Shown: piece after piece, positions 18,869 through 27,697 of the stretch
How the letters are laid out: each line of letters begins with the position of its first letter
Position numbering within the stretch: the first letter of the stretch is position 1
Assembly (NCBI GenBank): GCA_964514385.1
Contig: CAZEQJ010000013.1
Span: 1 to 64,000 of the forward strand
Direction: 5' to 3'
DNA from: CAZEQJ01 sp964514385
GTDB taxonomy: Bacteria; Bacteroidota; Bacteroidia; Cytophagales; Cyclobacteriaceae
Length of the DNA stretch: 64,000 nt
Notes under the pieces: generated by a model
What the model saw: the letters and a program-made list of their open reading frames with translations, nothing else
What the model was told of the DNA's origin: nothing
Database searches by the model: none
Translations under genes and position numbers: made by a program

Positions 18869-19603
18869 ATGAATCAGGGAAATAACTTACCGATCTCTCC
18901 GGATGATCACAAAATTCACAAAGCCTTTGAAGATAAAACCTGGACCGACCTGAAAGGTGAAAATTCGTGGTCCATCTTCAAGGTCATGGCCGAATTTGTT
19001 GATGGATTTGATAAACTGACAAAAATAGGTCCGTGTGTAAGTATCTTTGGCAGTGCCAGAACAAAGCCAACAGATTCATACTATCAGGTTGCCCGTAAAA
19101 TCGCTGCCGGACTTGTCGATAACGGCTTTGGCGTCATTACAGGTGGTGGCCCTGGTATCATGGAAGCGGGTAATAAAGGAGCCTTTGAGGCCAGAGGTAA
19201 ATCTGTCGGTCTTTGCATCACATTACCACATGAGGAAACGAACAACAAATATATCGACCGTGATAAATTCATGGAGTTCGATTATTTTTTCGTTCGTAAG
19301 ACGATGTTCACCAAGTATTCTCAGGGCTTCGTCGTTATGCCAGGCGGCTTTGGTACTATGGACGAACTTTTTGAAGCTTTAACCCTGATTCAGACAAAAA
19401 AAATAGCACGCTTTCCCATTGTGCTTGTAGGCAAAAAATTCTGGGGCGGCCTCATCGACTGGATAAAAGGAGTGATGCTGGAACAATCCGAAAACATCAG
19501 CCCTGAGGATATGTTCTTGTTTAGTGTTGTCGATACAGCAGATGAGGCAGTAAATGTGATCTGCGAATATTATTCCAAATATCGAATTACACCTAACTTC
19601 TAA
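18869..19603 (+). CDS. LOG family protein (TIGR00730-type nucleotide hydrolase)
   Basis: A 244-aa cytoplasmic Rossmann-like protein. GGGPGIMEA (92-100) and PGGFGTMDE (158-166) are the defining nucleotide-binding and catalytic motifs of the lysine-decarboxylase-like/LOG family, whose tested members split nucleoside 5'-monophosphates into base and ribose 5-phosphate. Residues 1-50 form an extra N-terminal helical part common in Bacteroidota homologues. It sits between the TIGR01777 gene (1 nt) and uvrA (11 nt). The substrate here is unknown; the old annotation lysine decarboxylase would be wrong. Confidence 0.88.
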   Translation: MNQGNNLPISPDDHKIHKAFEDKTWTDLKGENSWSIFKVMAEFVDGFDKLTKIGPCVSIFGSARTKPTDSYYQVARKIAAGLVDNGFGVITGGGPGIMEAGNKGAFEARGKSVGLCITLPHEETNNKYIDRDKFMEFDYFFVRKTMFTKYSQGFVVMPGGFGTMDELFEALTLIQTKKIARFPIVLVGKKFWGGLIDWIKGVMLEQSENISPEDMFLFSVVDTADEAVNVICEYYSKYRITPNF

Positions 19604-19614
19604 ACTGTATTTCA

Positions 19615-22461
19615 TTGGAACTCAAGGAAGAAGTAATTGATCTGGTAGGTTATGAATTCATTGAAGTGCTTGGGGCACGTGAACATAACCTCAAGGATAT
19701 TAACCTCTCCATACCGCGTAATAAGCTGGTAGTTTTTACCGGTATCAGTGGTAGTGGCAAATCATCACTGGCTTTTGATACTATTTACGCTGAAGGTCAG
19801 CGGAGGTACATGGAAAGCTTTTCGGCATATGCCCGCTCCTTTATCGGTGATATGGAGCGACCCGATGTCGATAAGATAAATGGACTGAGTCCGGTTATTT
19901 CTATTGAGCAAAAAACCACTTCACGTAACCCGAGGTCAACAGTGGGTACTGTGACGGAGGTTTATGATTTCCTGCGGTTATTATATGCCAGGGCGGGCGA
20001 GGCATATTCCTATATCACGGGTAATCGCATGATCAAACAATCTGAGGATCAGATCATTGAACAGATATTTAAACATCACCAGGGTGAGAAGCTGATCATC
20101 CTTGCGCCGGTCGTAAAAGGGAGAAAAGGACACTACAGAGAACTTTTCCAAACCATCCGCAAGTCCGGGTTCACCAAGGCACGCGTTGACGGAGAAATTA
20201 TTGATATTGAACCAAAAACACAGGTCGACCGCTATAAGACACACGACATTGAGATCGTAATTGACCGTGTGATTGTAGGTGAAAAGGATAAGTTCAGGAT
20301 TATCGAATCCATACGTACGGCGCTACGGCAGGGCAAAGATGTTATGATGGTGTTAAAGCAGGATGGCACGGTATCGCATTTTTCCAGACAGCTGATGGAT
20401 CCCGAGTCAGGGCTTTCGTATGACGAGCCTGCACCCAATCTTTTCTCATTCAACTCACCCTACGGCTATTGTCCCTCCTGTAAAGGCCTTGGAGTCGTCG
20501 AAGAAATCACGGAAGAATCCGTTATCCCCGACCCTTCATTGAGCATAAGCAGGGGAGGAATAGCCCCGCTGGGAGAGTTCAGGGATATCTGGATCTTCAA
20601 AAAAATTGAGGCAATACTGAAGCGGTACAAGGTGAACCTGTCTACCCCGATTAAAAACCTACCTGAAGAGGTATTGCAGGTGTTACTATACGGTGACAGC
20701 GTACCGGTAGCCGTAAAATCAGTGAAATATCCCGGGACAAACTGGAATACCAAATTCGAGGGAATTATCAAATTTTTGCAGAAGCAGCGCGAAAGCAGCT
20801 CGGATAATATACGAAACTGGATTGATGATTTTGCGATTGCAAAGACCTGTCCGGAATGCGAAGGATATCGCCTGAAAAAAGAATCGCTTCATTTCAAACT
20901 GGGTAATCGCCATATCGGAGAGCTTGCTTCTTATGACCTGCGAATGCTGTCAGACTGGATAAATCAATTGGAAGATCACCTGGATGACAGACAACTGCGT
21001 ATAGCAGAAGAAGTATTGAAAGAACTACGAAAGCGAATAGGCTTCCTGCTTGATGTCGGGCTGGATTATTTACATCTCAACCGGCCCCTGAAAACACTTT
21101 CCGGTGGCGAGGCGCAACGCATACGTCTGGCAACACAGATCGGAACCCAGCTGGTAGGTGTGTTATATATTCTGGACGAGCCAAGTATCGGATTACATCA
21201 GCGTGATAATACACGACTGATCAATGCGCTCAAGGATCTTCGTGATTTGGGAAATACAGTGCTTGTTGTGGAGCATGACCGCGATATGATGCTCGCATCA
21301 GATTATATCGTGGATATAGGGCCTGGTGCAGGCCGTCATGGCGGAAGGATCGTGGCGGAAGGTGATCCTACCGCTTTTGATAAACTCAACTCAACCACTG
21401 CCCGATACCTCCGTGATGAATTGCGAATACCGGTACCGGAAATACGACGAAAAGGAAATGGCAAAAAAATAGCATTAAAAGGGGCCTCCGGCAACAACCT
21501 GAAAACCGTCAACGTGGATTTCCCACTGGGAAAAATGATTTGTATCACCGGAGTTTCAGGGAGCGGTAAGTCCACCCTTATACATGATACACTGTACCCA
21601 ATACTAAACCAGCATTTTTACAAATCGCGACGTGACCCCCTTCCTCATAAACAGGTGCAGGGCCTCGAACATGTTGATAAAGTAATTGAAGTCGACCAGT
21701 CACCTATTGGACGTACACCACGGTCAAATCCGGCTACCTATACCGGTGTCTTTAGCGAAATCAGAAGTTTATATGCCAACCTGCCGGAAGCAAAAATACG
21801 GGGATATAAGCCGGGCAGGTTCTCCTTTAATGTAAAAGGAGGACGATGCGAAACGTGCGAAGGTGCAGGCATGCGACTTATTGAAATGGATTTCCTGCCT
21901 GACGTATACGTGCCTTGCGAAACGTGCAAGGGAAAGCGATACAACAGAGAAACACTCGAGGTGAGATTCAAAGGAAAATCCATCTCCGATGTACTTGACA
22001 TGACAGTAGAAGATGCTGTGCAGTTTTTTGAAAATCAGCCCCGGATTTTACGCAAGATCAAGACCCTCAATGAAGTTGGACTGGGGTATATCTCACTTGG
22101 TCAGCATGCTACCACCCTCTCAGGGGGCGAGGCACAACGTGTAAAACTAGCAACAGAGCTTTCAAAAAAAGATACTGGAAAAACGTTTTATATTCTGGAT
22201 GAGCCAACGACAGGTCTACATTTTCAGGATATTCTGCATTTACTTGATGTATTAAACAAGCTGGTGGAAAAAGGAAATACGGTTTTGATCGTTGAGCACA
22301 ATCTGGATGTCATTAAAGTGGCCGACCATATCATTGACCTGGGACCCGAGGGTGGAGGCAAAGGCGGAAATATTGTAATATCAGGCACACCCGAGGAGGT
22401 TGCTGCATGCAAAAATTCCTATACCGGACATTATCTGAAAGCTGAACTGGATAGAAAATAA
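19615..22461 (+). CDS. uvrA: excinuclease ABC subunit A
   Basis: A 948-aa ATPase that recognises bulky DNA lesions in nucleotide excision repair with UvrB and loads UvrBC. It has two ABC modules: Walker A GISGSGKSS (43-51) and GVSGSGKST (about 646), and signatures LSGGEAQRIRLA and LSGGEAQRVKLA. Zinc-binding CxxC pairs are seen at CPSCKGLG, CPECEGY and CETCEGAG...CETCKGK. Length is standard. The only start that keeps the N-terminus is a TTG at 19615. Its partner uvrC lies at 36723-38501; uvrB is not in the window. A terminator follows directly. Confidence 0.97.
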   Translation: MELKEEVIDLVGYEFIEVLGAREHNLKDINLSIPRNKLVVFTGISGSGKSSLAFDTIYAEGQRRYMESFSAYARSFIGDMERPDVDKINGLSPVISIEQKTTSRNPRSTVGTVTEVYDFLRLLYARAGEAYSYITGNRMIKQSEDQIIEQIFKHHQGEKLIILAPVVKGRKGHYRELFQTIRKSGFTKARVDGEIIDIEPKTQVDRYKTHDIEIVIDRVIVGEKDKFRIIESIRTALRQGKDVMMVLKQDGTVSHFSRQLMDPESGLSYDEPAPNLFSFNSPYGYCPSCKGLGVVEEITEESVIPDPSLSISRGGIAPLGEFRDIWIFKKIEAILKRYKVNLSTPIKNLPEEVLQVLLYGDSVPVAVKSVKYPGTNWNTKFEGIIKFLQKQRESSSDNIRNWIDDFAIAKTCPECEGYRLKKESLHFKLGNRHIGELASYDLRMLSDWINQLEDHLDDRQLRIAEEVLKELRKRIGFLLDVGLDYLHLNRPLKTLSGGEAQRIRLATQIGTQLVGVLYILDEPSIGLHQRDNTRLINALKDLRDLGNTVLVVEHDRDMMLASDYIVDIGPGAGRHGGRIVAEGDPTAFDKLNSTTARYLRDELRIPVPEIRRKGNGKKIALKGASGNNLKTVNVDFPLGKMICITGVSGSGKSTLIHDTLYPILNQHFYKSRRDPLPHKQVQGLEHVDKVIEVDQSPIGRTPRSNPATYTGVFSEIRSLYANLPEAKIRGYKPGRFSFNVKGGRCETCEGAGMRLIEMDFLPDVYVPCETCKGKRYNRETLEVRFKGKSISDVLDMTVEDAVQFFENQPRILRKIKTLNEVGLGYISLGQHATTLSGGEAQRVKLATELSKKDTGKTFYILDEPTTGLHFQDILHLLDVLNKLVEKGNTVLIVEHNLDVIKVADHIIDLGPEGGGKGGNIVISGTPEEVAACKNSYTGHYLKAELDRK

Positions 22462-22490
22462 AAACCCCGGTCACTAGCAAAACCGGGGTT
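22462..22490 (+). terminator. rho-independent terminator after uvrA
   Basis: AACCCCGGT (22463-22471) pairs perfectly with ACCGGGGTT (22482-22490) around a 10-nt loop, immediately after the uvrA stop. The T tract is short on the plus strand. An A run precedes the stem, so it could also act on the minus strand and end the small gene at 22520. Confidence 0.7.
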
Positions 22491-22519
22491 AACCTAAATC
22501 GTCTCGGATGAAGAGGTAT

Positions 22520-22822
22520 TTACTCCGAGGATTTATACAGATAAATTCTTTTGCCGTTGATTTCTGTAATAAAATCGCTGTTTCGGATCATTAATTGTTC
22601 ATCGTCATTTAGTTCATTGCCTATGCTGAACGGCCATGATTTTTCGACTAATATATTATTTGCTTCATCTACTACCAGCACACCTTCTGTGGCCAGCTGC
22701 GCGTTCAGATAGATGATTTCCTCAGCCTGATCGCTGAAAAGATTTGTAAGTACCACTTCATTCGGATCAACCTCAAAAAGAGGGAGAATGAAAAAACCGA
22801 GAATAACAGAAATGATAGTCAT
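22520..22822 (-). CDS. hypothetical short exported protein
   Basis: A 100-aa protein. The first 17 residues are hydrophobic (MTIISVILGFFILPLF), either a signal peptide or a membrane anchor. The rest is an acidic, compact domain (LATEGVLVVDEANNILVEKSW, then INGKRIYLYKSSE). The ATG at 22822 is used; a TTG two codons upstream is the alternative. Upstream on the same strand, TAATTTTG (complement of 22867-22874) matches the -7 consensus and would give a leader of about 38 nt. No family recognised. Confidence 0.55.
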   Translation of the reverse strand: MTIISVILGFFILPLFEVDPNEVVLTNLFSDQAEEIIYLNAQLATEGVLVVDEANNILVEKSWPFSIGNELNDDEQLMIRNSDFITEINGKRIYLYKSSE

Positions 22823-22947
22823 ATTCAAAATTTAATTTTGATTGCTTGTCTTCATATTTACTGACGCAAAATTATATTTTAAGTTACATCTTTGACGACC
22901 TTTCTATATAAATTTTTTGTGAAGTTAAGGGACCCTGTGTGAACTGT

Positions 22948-22967
22948 AGATTATCTAAAAATAATCT
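22948..22967. repeat. inverted repeat in the 238-nt gap before ndh
   Basis: AGATTAT (22948-22954) and ATAATCT (22961-22967) are perfect inverted arms around a 6-nt centre, about 95 nt upstream of the NDH-2 start. It is AT-rich and could be an operator or chance. The rest of the gap (22823-23060) holds the putative -7 element of the small minus-strand gene and nothing else I can identify. Confidence 0.35.
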
Positions 22968-23060
22968 TAGATTTATGCAATAATAAGAAAGAGATTCAAT
23001 ACTTGTTTTATTTCCATTAAATAGACATATCCTACCCCCATTTTATACGTTTCAATTGCT

Positions 23061-24365
23061 ATGAGCGAAATCAATATTCCCAAATCAGATAAACCAAGGG
23101 TCATCATTGTCGGCGGAGGATTTGCCGGGATCAACCTGGTGCGGCATCTGAGAAATAAAGGTTTTCAGATCGTCATGTTTGACCGTCATAACTACCACAC
23201 CTTCCAGCCATTACTCTATCAGGTGGCTACTGCTGGTCTTGAGCCTGATTCCATAGCAGGCCCACTAAGGAAGCTGATGGAGTCGTACAAGGATTTTTAT
23301 TTCCGAATGGCATCGGTCAACAAAATTCAGCCGGAGTCCAAAACGGTAGCCACTGACCTTGGCGAAATAGGATATGACTATCTTGTGCTTGCCAACGGGT
23401 CGGTTACCAACTATTTCAATAATGATAATATAATGAAATTTGCCTTCCCGCTCAAGCAGATACCACAGGCACTTGACCTGAGAAGTCATATACTGCAGAA
23501 TTTTGAAAAGGCCGTAATCTCAAAGGATGAGGAGGAGATCCGTGCGCTACTGACATTTATTATCGTCGGTGGTGGACCCACAGGGGTGGAGGTCTCCGGT
23601 GCGCTTGGTGAGTTGAAGAAACATGTTTTACCACATGATTACCCTGAGCTCGATCTTAATCTGATGTCTATTCACCTGCTGGAAGGTACCGAACGTCTGC
23701 TACCTGCGATGAGCGTGGAATCAAGTGAAAAGGCCCTTAAATACATGTCCAGATTTGACGTGAATGTACATCTGAAAACACTTGTGACGGATTACGATGG
23801 CCACATCGCCACCCTGAATGATGGAAGTACTATTGAAGGCCATACATTGGTATGGGCGGCAGGAGTTAAGGGCAACATCATTCAGGGCATTCCAGAATCT
23901 TCTGTTGAACGTGGCAGAATAGCCGTTGACAGGTTTAACCGGATATACCGCATGAAATCAGAGTTTGCCATAGGTGACATCGCCATGATGAAATATGATG
24001 AATATCCCAATGGACTGCCAATGCTGGCCCAGGTAGCGATACAGCAGGGCAAGCATTTGGCGCAAAATCTCATTTCCCTCGAAAATAACGGATCTCAGAA
24101 AACCTTTTTTTATAAGGACAAAGGGTCTATGGCTACAATCGGCCGCAATCGCGCGGTTGTCGACCTGCCAAGTAAGATCCGGTTTGGTGGCCTGATCGCC
24201 TGGCTGCTCTGGATGTTTGTGCACCTTGTCTCGATTATCGGGTTCAGAAACAAACTGGTGGTATTCAGTAACTGGGTATGGAATTATTTCACATATGACA
24301 GAGGCACCCGGCTGATTATAAGGCCATTTAAGCCCAATTATATCACCGGATCACCAAAAAAATAA
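23061..24365 (+). CDS. ndh: type II NADH dehydrogenase (NDH-2)
   Basis: A 434-aa FAD enzyme on the cytoplasmic face of the inner membrane. It passes electrons from NADH to quinone without pumping protons. The FAD-binding motif GGGFAG is at 18-23, the second dinucleotide motif GGGPTGVE around 168-175, and YQVATAGLEP, LVWAAGV and FAIGDIA are typical NDH-2 signatures. The C-terminal part (about 375-420: LIAWLLWMFVHL, then FSNWVWNYFTYDRGTRLI) is the membrane-binding segment of the family. It is followed 47 nt later by a two-component pair. Confidence 0.9.
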   Translation: MSEINIPKSDKPRVIIVGGGFAGINLVRHLRNKGFQIVMFDRHNYHTFQPLLYQVATAGLEPDSIAGPLRKLMESYKDFYFRMASVNKIQPESKTVATDLGEIGYDYLVLANGSVTNYFNNDNIMKFAFPLKQIPQALDLRSHILQNFEKAVISKDEEEIRALLTFIIVGGGPTGVEVSGALGELKKHVLPHDYPELDLNLMSIHLLEGTERLLPAMSVESSEKALKYMSRFDVNVHLKTLVTDYDGHIATLNDGSTIEGHTLVWAAGVKGNIIQGIPESSVERGRIAVDRFNRIYRMKSEFAIGDIAMMKYDEYPNGLPMLAQVAIQQGKHLAQNLISLENNGSQKTFFYKDKGSMATIGRNRAVVDLPSKIRFGGLIAWLLWMFVHLVSIIGFRNKLVVFSNWVWNYFTYDRGTRLIIRPFKPNYITGSPKK

Positions 24366-24412
24366 TATTGTTTTAGTTGTTGGATCAGAATGGCTAATTT
24401 TCGTGACATTTT

Positions 24413-25438
24413 ATGAACAAGCAGAAGCTTTATTGGTCATGTCAGATAATTGGCTGGTCTGCCTATGCGCTGGTCAATATTTTCAGTCTGAAGATCAACA
24501 ATGCACTGACTCAGAATGCGTTGTGGTCTTTTTCATTCCATGCCCTTTTCTTTCTTTTCAGCACCCATATTTTCCGAATTTTTATTATTCATCAGGGCTG
24601 GTTACGATATGTGATCAATAAACTCATTGTACGTCTCATTATTGCGGTCATCATTTTGGGGGCCGTAAATTTTCTGTTTCAGGTTATGGTTTCCTTTTTT
24701 CTGGAAGGTGAGTTTTTTGGCGAGCGTCTTACGCCATCACTTGTGATTGTCAACCTGGCCACTATGCCACTTATCTATTTCATATGGGCGAGCGGATATT
24801 TTACCTACCATTATATTGAAAGCTACAACCGCTCACTGAAATATGAGGCTGCTATGACGGAAATAGAGTTAAGTCATCTGAAGTCGCAGCTAAATCCGCA
24901 TTTTATTTTTAATGCCCTTAACAGCATAAAGGCCCTGGTGGATGAAGAGCCTAAAAAGGCTAAACTGGCCATTAATCAGTTGAGTCGCATCTTACGTAAT
25001 TCGCTCATTGCCGATAAACTCCAGCTTACGCCATTCGAAAACGAACTGAAAACAGTCAACGACTACCTAAACCTTGAGTCAGTGCGTTATGAAGAACGCC
25101 TGAACACCTGTATCAGGATTGATGAACAGGCTAATAAATTTAAGGTACCACCACTTATGTTGCAGACATTGGTAGAAAACGGTATAAAACATGGCATCTC
25201 AACGTTACGGGACGGAGGCAAGCTGAATATAGATGCCAATGTTATCGATAATGAATTGCACATTGCCATTCGCAATAGCGGTCATTTCAAAGGCAACCGG
25301 CAGAAGGGATTGGGCCTTGAAAATACCAGACAACGTCTGAAACTCATCTATGGTGATAAGGCACGCTTTTCCATTCAGAATGACGCGGATGAAATGGTAT
25401 TAACCGAACTGATAATTCCAAAAAAGGACACAATATGA
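24413..25438 (+). CDS. LytS/YehU-type sensor histidine kinase
   Basis: A 341-aa kinase. Four hydrophobic segments fill residues 8-130, followed by a short coiled linker. The His_kinase domain has the phosphoacceptor His163 in SQLNPHFIFNALNS. The HATPase region has a conserved N box (LVENGIKHGI) and a glycine-rich GLGLENTRQRL. There is no large external sensor domain, so the signal is probably sensed within the membrane. Its stop overlaps the start of the LytTR regulator by 4 nt, so they form a pair. The stimulus is unknown. Confidence 0.92.
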   Translation: MNKQKLYWSCQIIGWSAYALVNIFSLKINNALTQNALWSFSFHALFFLFSTHIFRIFIIHQGWLRYVINKLIVRLIIAVIILGAVNFLFQVMVSFFLEGEFFGERLTPSLVIVNLATMPLIYFIWASGYFTYHYIESYNRSLKYEAAMTEIELSHLKSQLNPHFIFNALNSIKALVDEEPKKAKLAINQLSRILRNSLIADKLQLTPFENELKTVNDYLNLESVRYEERLNTCIRIDEQANKFKVPPLMLQTLVENGIKHGISTLRDGGKLNIDANVIDNELHIAIRNSGHFKGNRQKGLGLENTRQRLKLIYGDKARFSIQNDADEMVLTELIIPKKDTI

Positions 25439-26154
25439 TCAAAGCATTAATCATTGATGACGAGCGCCTCGCGCGCAAGGAGCTGGCTTCTCTTTTAGAG
25501 GACATGACAGGTATTCAGGTAATCGGGGAGGCGGTAAATGCTGACGATGCCATTGAGAAAATGGACGAACTTAAGCCTGATCTGCTATTTTTGGATATTC
25601 AGATGCCAGGAAAAACGGGTTTTGACCTGTTGGAGCAGCTGGACAAAACGCCACAGGTAATCTTCGTGACTGCGTATGATGAATTTGCCATGGAGGCATT
25701 CAGGGTCAATGCACTCGACTACATATTAAAGCCGGTAGAAACAGAGCGACTGCAGGAAGCTGTGGAACGCGTGCGAAACCGCATCAGGGAGAAGGAAACG
25801 TACAGCAATTCCAATAAATTAACACATCACGATCAGGTATTCGTAAAAGACGGTGACCGCTGCTGGTTTGTAAGGCTTTCAGATATCCGTTTGTTCGAGT
25901 CTGATGGCAATTATATCAAGGTTTATTTTGATAAAAACCGGCCCATGATCCATAAGTCATTGAATGCGCTGGATGAAAAGTTGGATCCCAAGGCATTTTT
26001 TCGTGTAAGCCGAAAGCATATTATCAACCTGAACTGGGTCGAGGAGATTGAAGCCTGGTTTAATGGAGGTCTGATGGTAACACTAAAGGACGGAGAAAAG
26101 GTGGAAGTAAGCCGCAGGCAGGCAGCAAAGTTTAAGGATATGATGAGTCTTTAG
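25435..26154 (+). CDS. LytTR family response regulator
   Basis: A 239-aa transcription factor. The receiver domain (1-120) has acidic residues D10-D11 (LIIDDERLARKE), phosphoacceptor Asp54 (LFLDIQMPG) and the distal Lys in ILKPVE. A LytTR DNA-binding domain follows (about 135-237: VFVKDGDRCWFVRLSDIRLFE, FFRVSRKHIINL, VEVSRRQAAKFKDMM). It is coupled by a 4-nt overlap to the kinase upstream. Its stop overlaps, on the opposite strand, the stop of the next gene. Target genes cannot be told from the sequence; the adjacent ndh is one possibility. Confidence 0.93.
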   Translation: MIKALIIDDERLARKELASLLEDMTGIQVIGEAVNADDAIEKMDELKPDLLFLDIQMPGKTGFDLLEQLDKTPQVIFVTAYDEFAMEAFRVNALDYILKPVETERLQEAVERVRNRIREKETYSNSNKLTHHDQVFVKDGDRCWFVRLSDIRLFESDGNYIKVYFDKNRPMIHKSLNALDEKLDPKAFFRVSRKHIINLNWVEEIEAWFNGGLMVTLKDGEKVEVSRRQAAKFKDMMSL

Positions 26155-26519
26155 CTTCTGACCGTTTTGATAAGTTCCTTTTCTACATCCCAGTCTTTGG
26201 CGAGGGTGATGATAGCCATTGCCTCCATCTCTGTGATATAACCTTTTTTCAGGTTGGCTTGCCATACATCGGAGAGAAACCGAAGTCGTGTTTCCGGTGA
26301 GATAGAGTCAAGATGGCTGGAGAAAAACTCACGGGAGCGTTGGTAAGCCGTTACATAATCTGTAGAAATGAATTCGTTTACCCATTGAATTTCACGGTCA
26401 GCGTTCATTTCACTGACCATTTCATTGAGTATCTCTTTTTCTTCTTCATCCAGCCCGTGGTAGTGGAATATCACGGACGCCAGCAGGAGAAAGGCCTTCT
26501 TTTCTTCAGACGTCATCAT
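26151..26519 (-). CDS. hypothetical all-helical protein, possibly TerB-like
   Basis: A 122-aa soluble protein with no signal peptide. It appears entirely alpha-helical (KKAFLLLASVIFHYHGLDEEE, then the C-terminal YITEMEAMAIITLAKDWDV). The succession of helices around acidic loops recalls TerB/DjlA-type domains, but the key metal-binding acidic residues are not clearly placed, so this is a guess. It is convergent with the LytTR gene (4-nt overlap of stops) and downstream of hemW on the same strand (42-nt gap). Confidence 0.55.
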   Translation of the reverse strand: MMTSEEKKAFLLLASVIFHYHGLDEEEKEILNEMVSEMNADREIQWVNEFISTDYVTAYQRSREFFSSHLDSISPETRLRFLSDVWQANLKKGYITEMEAMAIITLAKDWDVEKELIKTVRS

Positions 26520-26561
26520 AAACCCAGATCAGCAGGCAAAATACACTAAATATTGATTATC

Positions 26562-27686
26562 TCAAATCATTAGTGACGCTGTTATACTGTCAGTCACCAT
26601 CCTTCCTTTAGAGGTCAATATTATTTTTTCTTCATCAAAATCCAAAAGACCCTGATCCCGGTATTTTTCCAGAAGATCTGTGTCAAAAGTGGCTTCAATA
26701 TTATATTTTTCCGATGCCTGTCGATATGGAAAACCGTAAACCGTGCGTAATGAACTGATCATAAAATCATTGAAAAGCTCGGTTGAACTAATCGATTCGA
26801 CGGTTTCCGGCAATACACCCTCATGGATCATGGCGATATACCGTGCGTTATTTGAAACATTGGATACCCTTACTGACTGGAGAAAGGAATGCGCAGACGG
26901 CCCGACACCAATGTATGGGATATTTTTCCAGTAAGCACTGTTATGTCTGCTTTCAAAGCCTGGCTTACAGAAATTACTTACCTCATAGCCCTGATAACCA
27001 GCCTCCTGTAAGGTAGACAGGATAAGTTCATACTGCTCTGCACGAATTTCATCGTCCAGTTCTTTAAGCTCTCCCTTCCTGAGGAGGTAACCAAGATATG
27101 TTTTTTCTTCTATGGTAAGATCGTACAGCGAGATATGGGGCGGCCCGACACGTACAATTTCTTCCAGATCTGCTTTTAGTATTTCCATGGAATGCTTTAC
27201 AGGATATCCGAAAATCAGGTCCATGCTGTAATTATCTACTTTGTTTCGGGAAATGACGTCAAGTGCATTACGGCTCATAACCGCATCATGAGCACGGTTA
27301 AGGGACTTTAGCAGATCGTCATTGAATGTTTGAACCCCCAGGCTGATGCGGTTTATCCCTGCAGTTATCAATTCATCTACCTTGCGCTGTGTTACATCAT
27401 CCGGATTCATTTCTATGGTGATTTCAGGTGTATCGGACATTTGAAAACCGGATTTGACGCCAGTTAACAGGAGTTTTATTTCCTCCACAGAAAGAAGGGA
27501 GGGAGTACCACCACCAAAATACAGGGTGGAGACGTTGACTTTATCATTTGCCTTCATTTGGATCTCTTTTCCTATAGCCTGCAGCATAGCGGACTTTTGT
27601 TTCAAGGAGGTTGAGAAGTGAAAATTGCAGTAGTGGCATGCCTGCCGGCAAAAGGGAATATGAATGTAAAAACCAATGCTTTCCAT
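26562..27686 (-). CDS. hemW: radical SAM heme chaperone HemW
   Basis: A 374-aa cytoplasmic radical SAM protein, related to coproporphyrinogen dehydrogenase HemN but a heme chaperone in tested homologues. The FeS-cluster cysteines are C13, C17 and C20 (FCRQACHYC). FGGGTPSLL, EMNPDDV and RISLGVQTFND follow, and a HemN C-terminal winged region closes the protein. HemW lacks the fourth cysteine of true HemN, as here (CHYCNFH). The ATG at 27686 fits the usual start just before YIHIPFC; an in-frame TTG three codons earlier is possible. Divergent from the Omp85-like gene by 11 nt. Confidence 0.9.
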   Translation of the reverse strand: MESIGFYIHIPFCRQACHYCNFHFSTSLKQKSAMLQAIGKEIQMKANDKVNVSTLYFGGGTPSLLSVEEIKLLLTGVKSGFQMSDTPEITIEMNPDDVTQRKVDELITAGINRISLGVQTFNDDLLKSLNRAHDAVMSRNALDVISRNKVDNYSMDLIFGYPVKHSMEILKADLEEIVRVGPPHISLYDLTIEEKTYLGYLLRKGELKELDDEIRAEQYELILSTLQEAGYQGYEVSNFCKPGFESRHNSAYWKNIPYIGVGPSAHSFLQSVRVSNVSNNARYIAMIHEGVLPETVESISSTELFNDFMISSLRTVYGFPYRQASEKYNIEATFDTDLLEKYRDQGLLDFDEEKIILTSKGRMVTDSITASLMI

Positions 27687-27697
27687 AAATTGCAAAA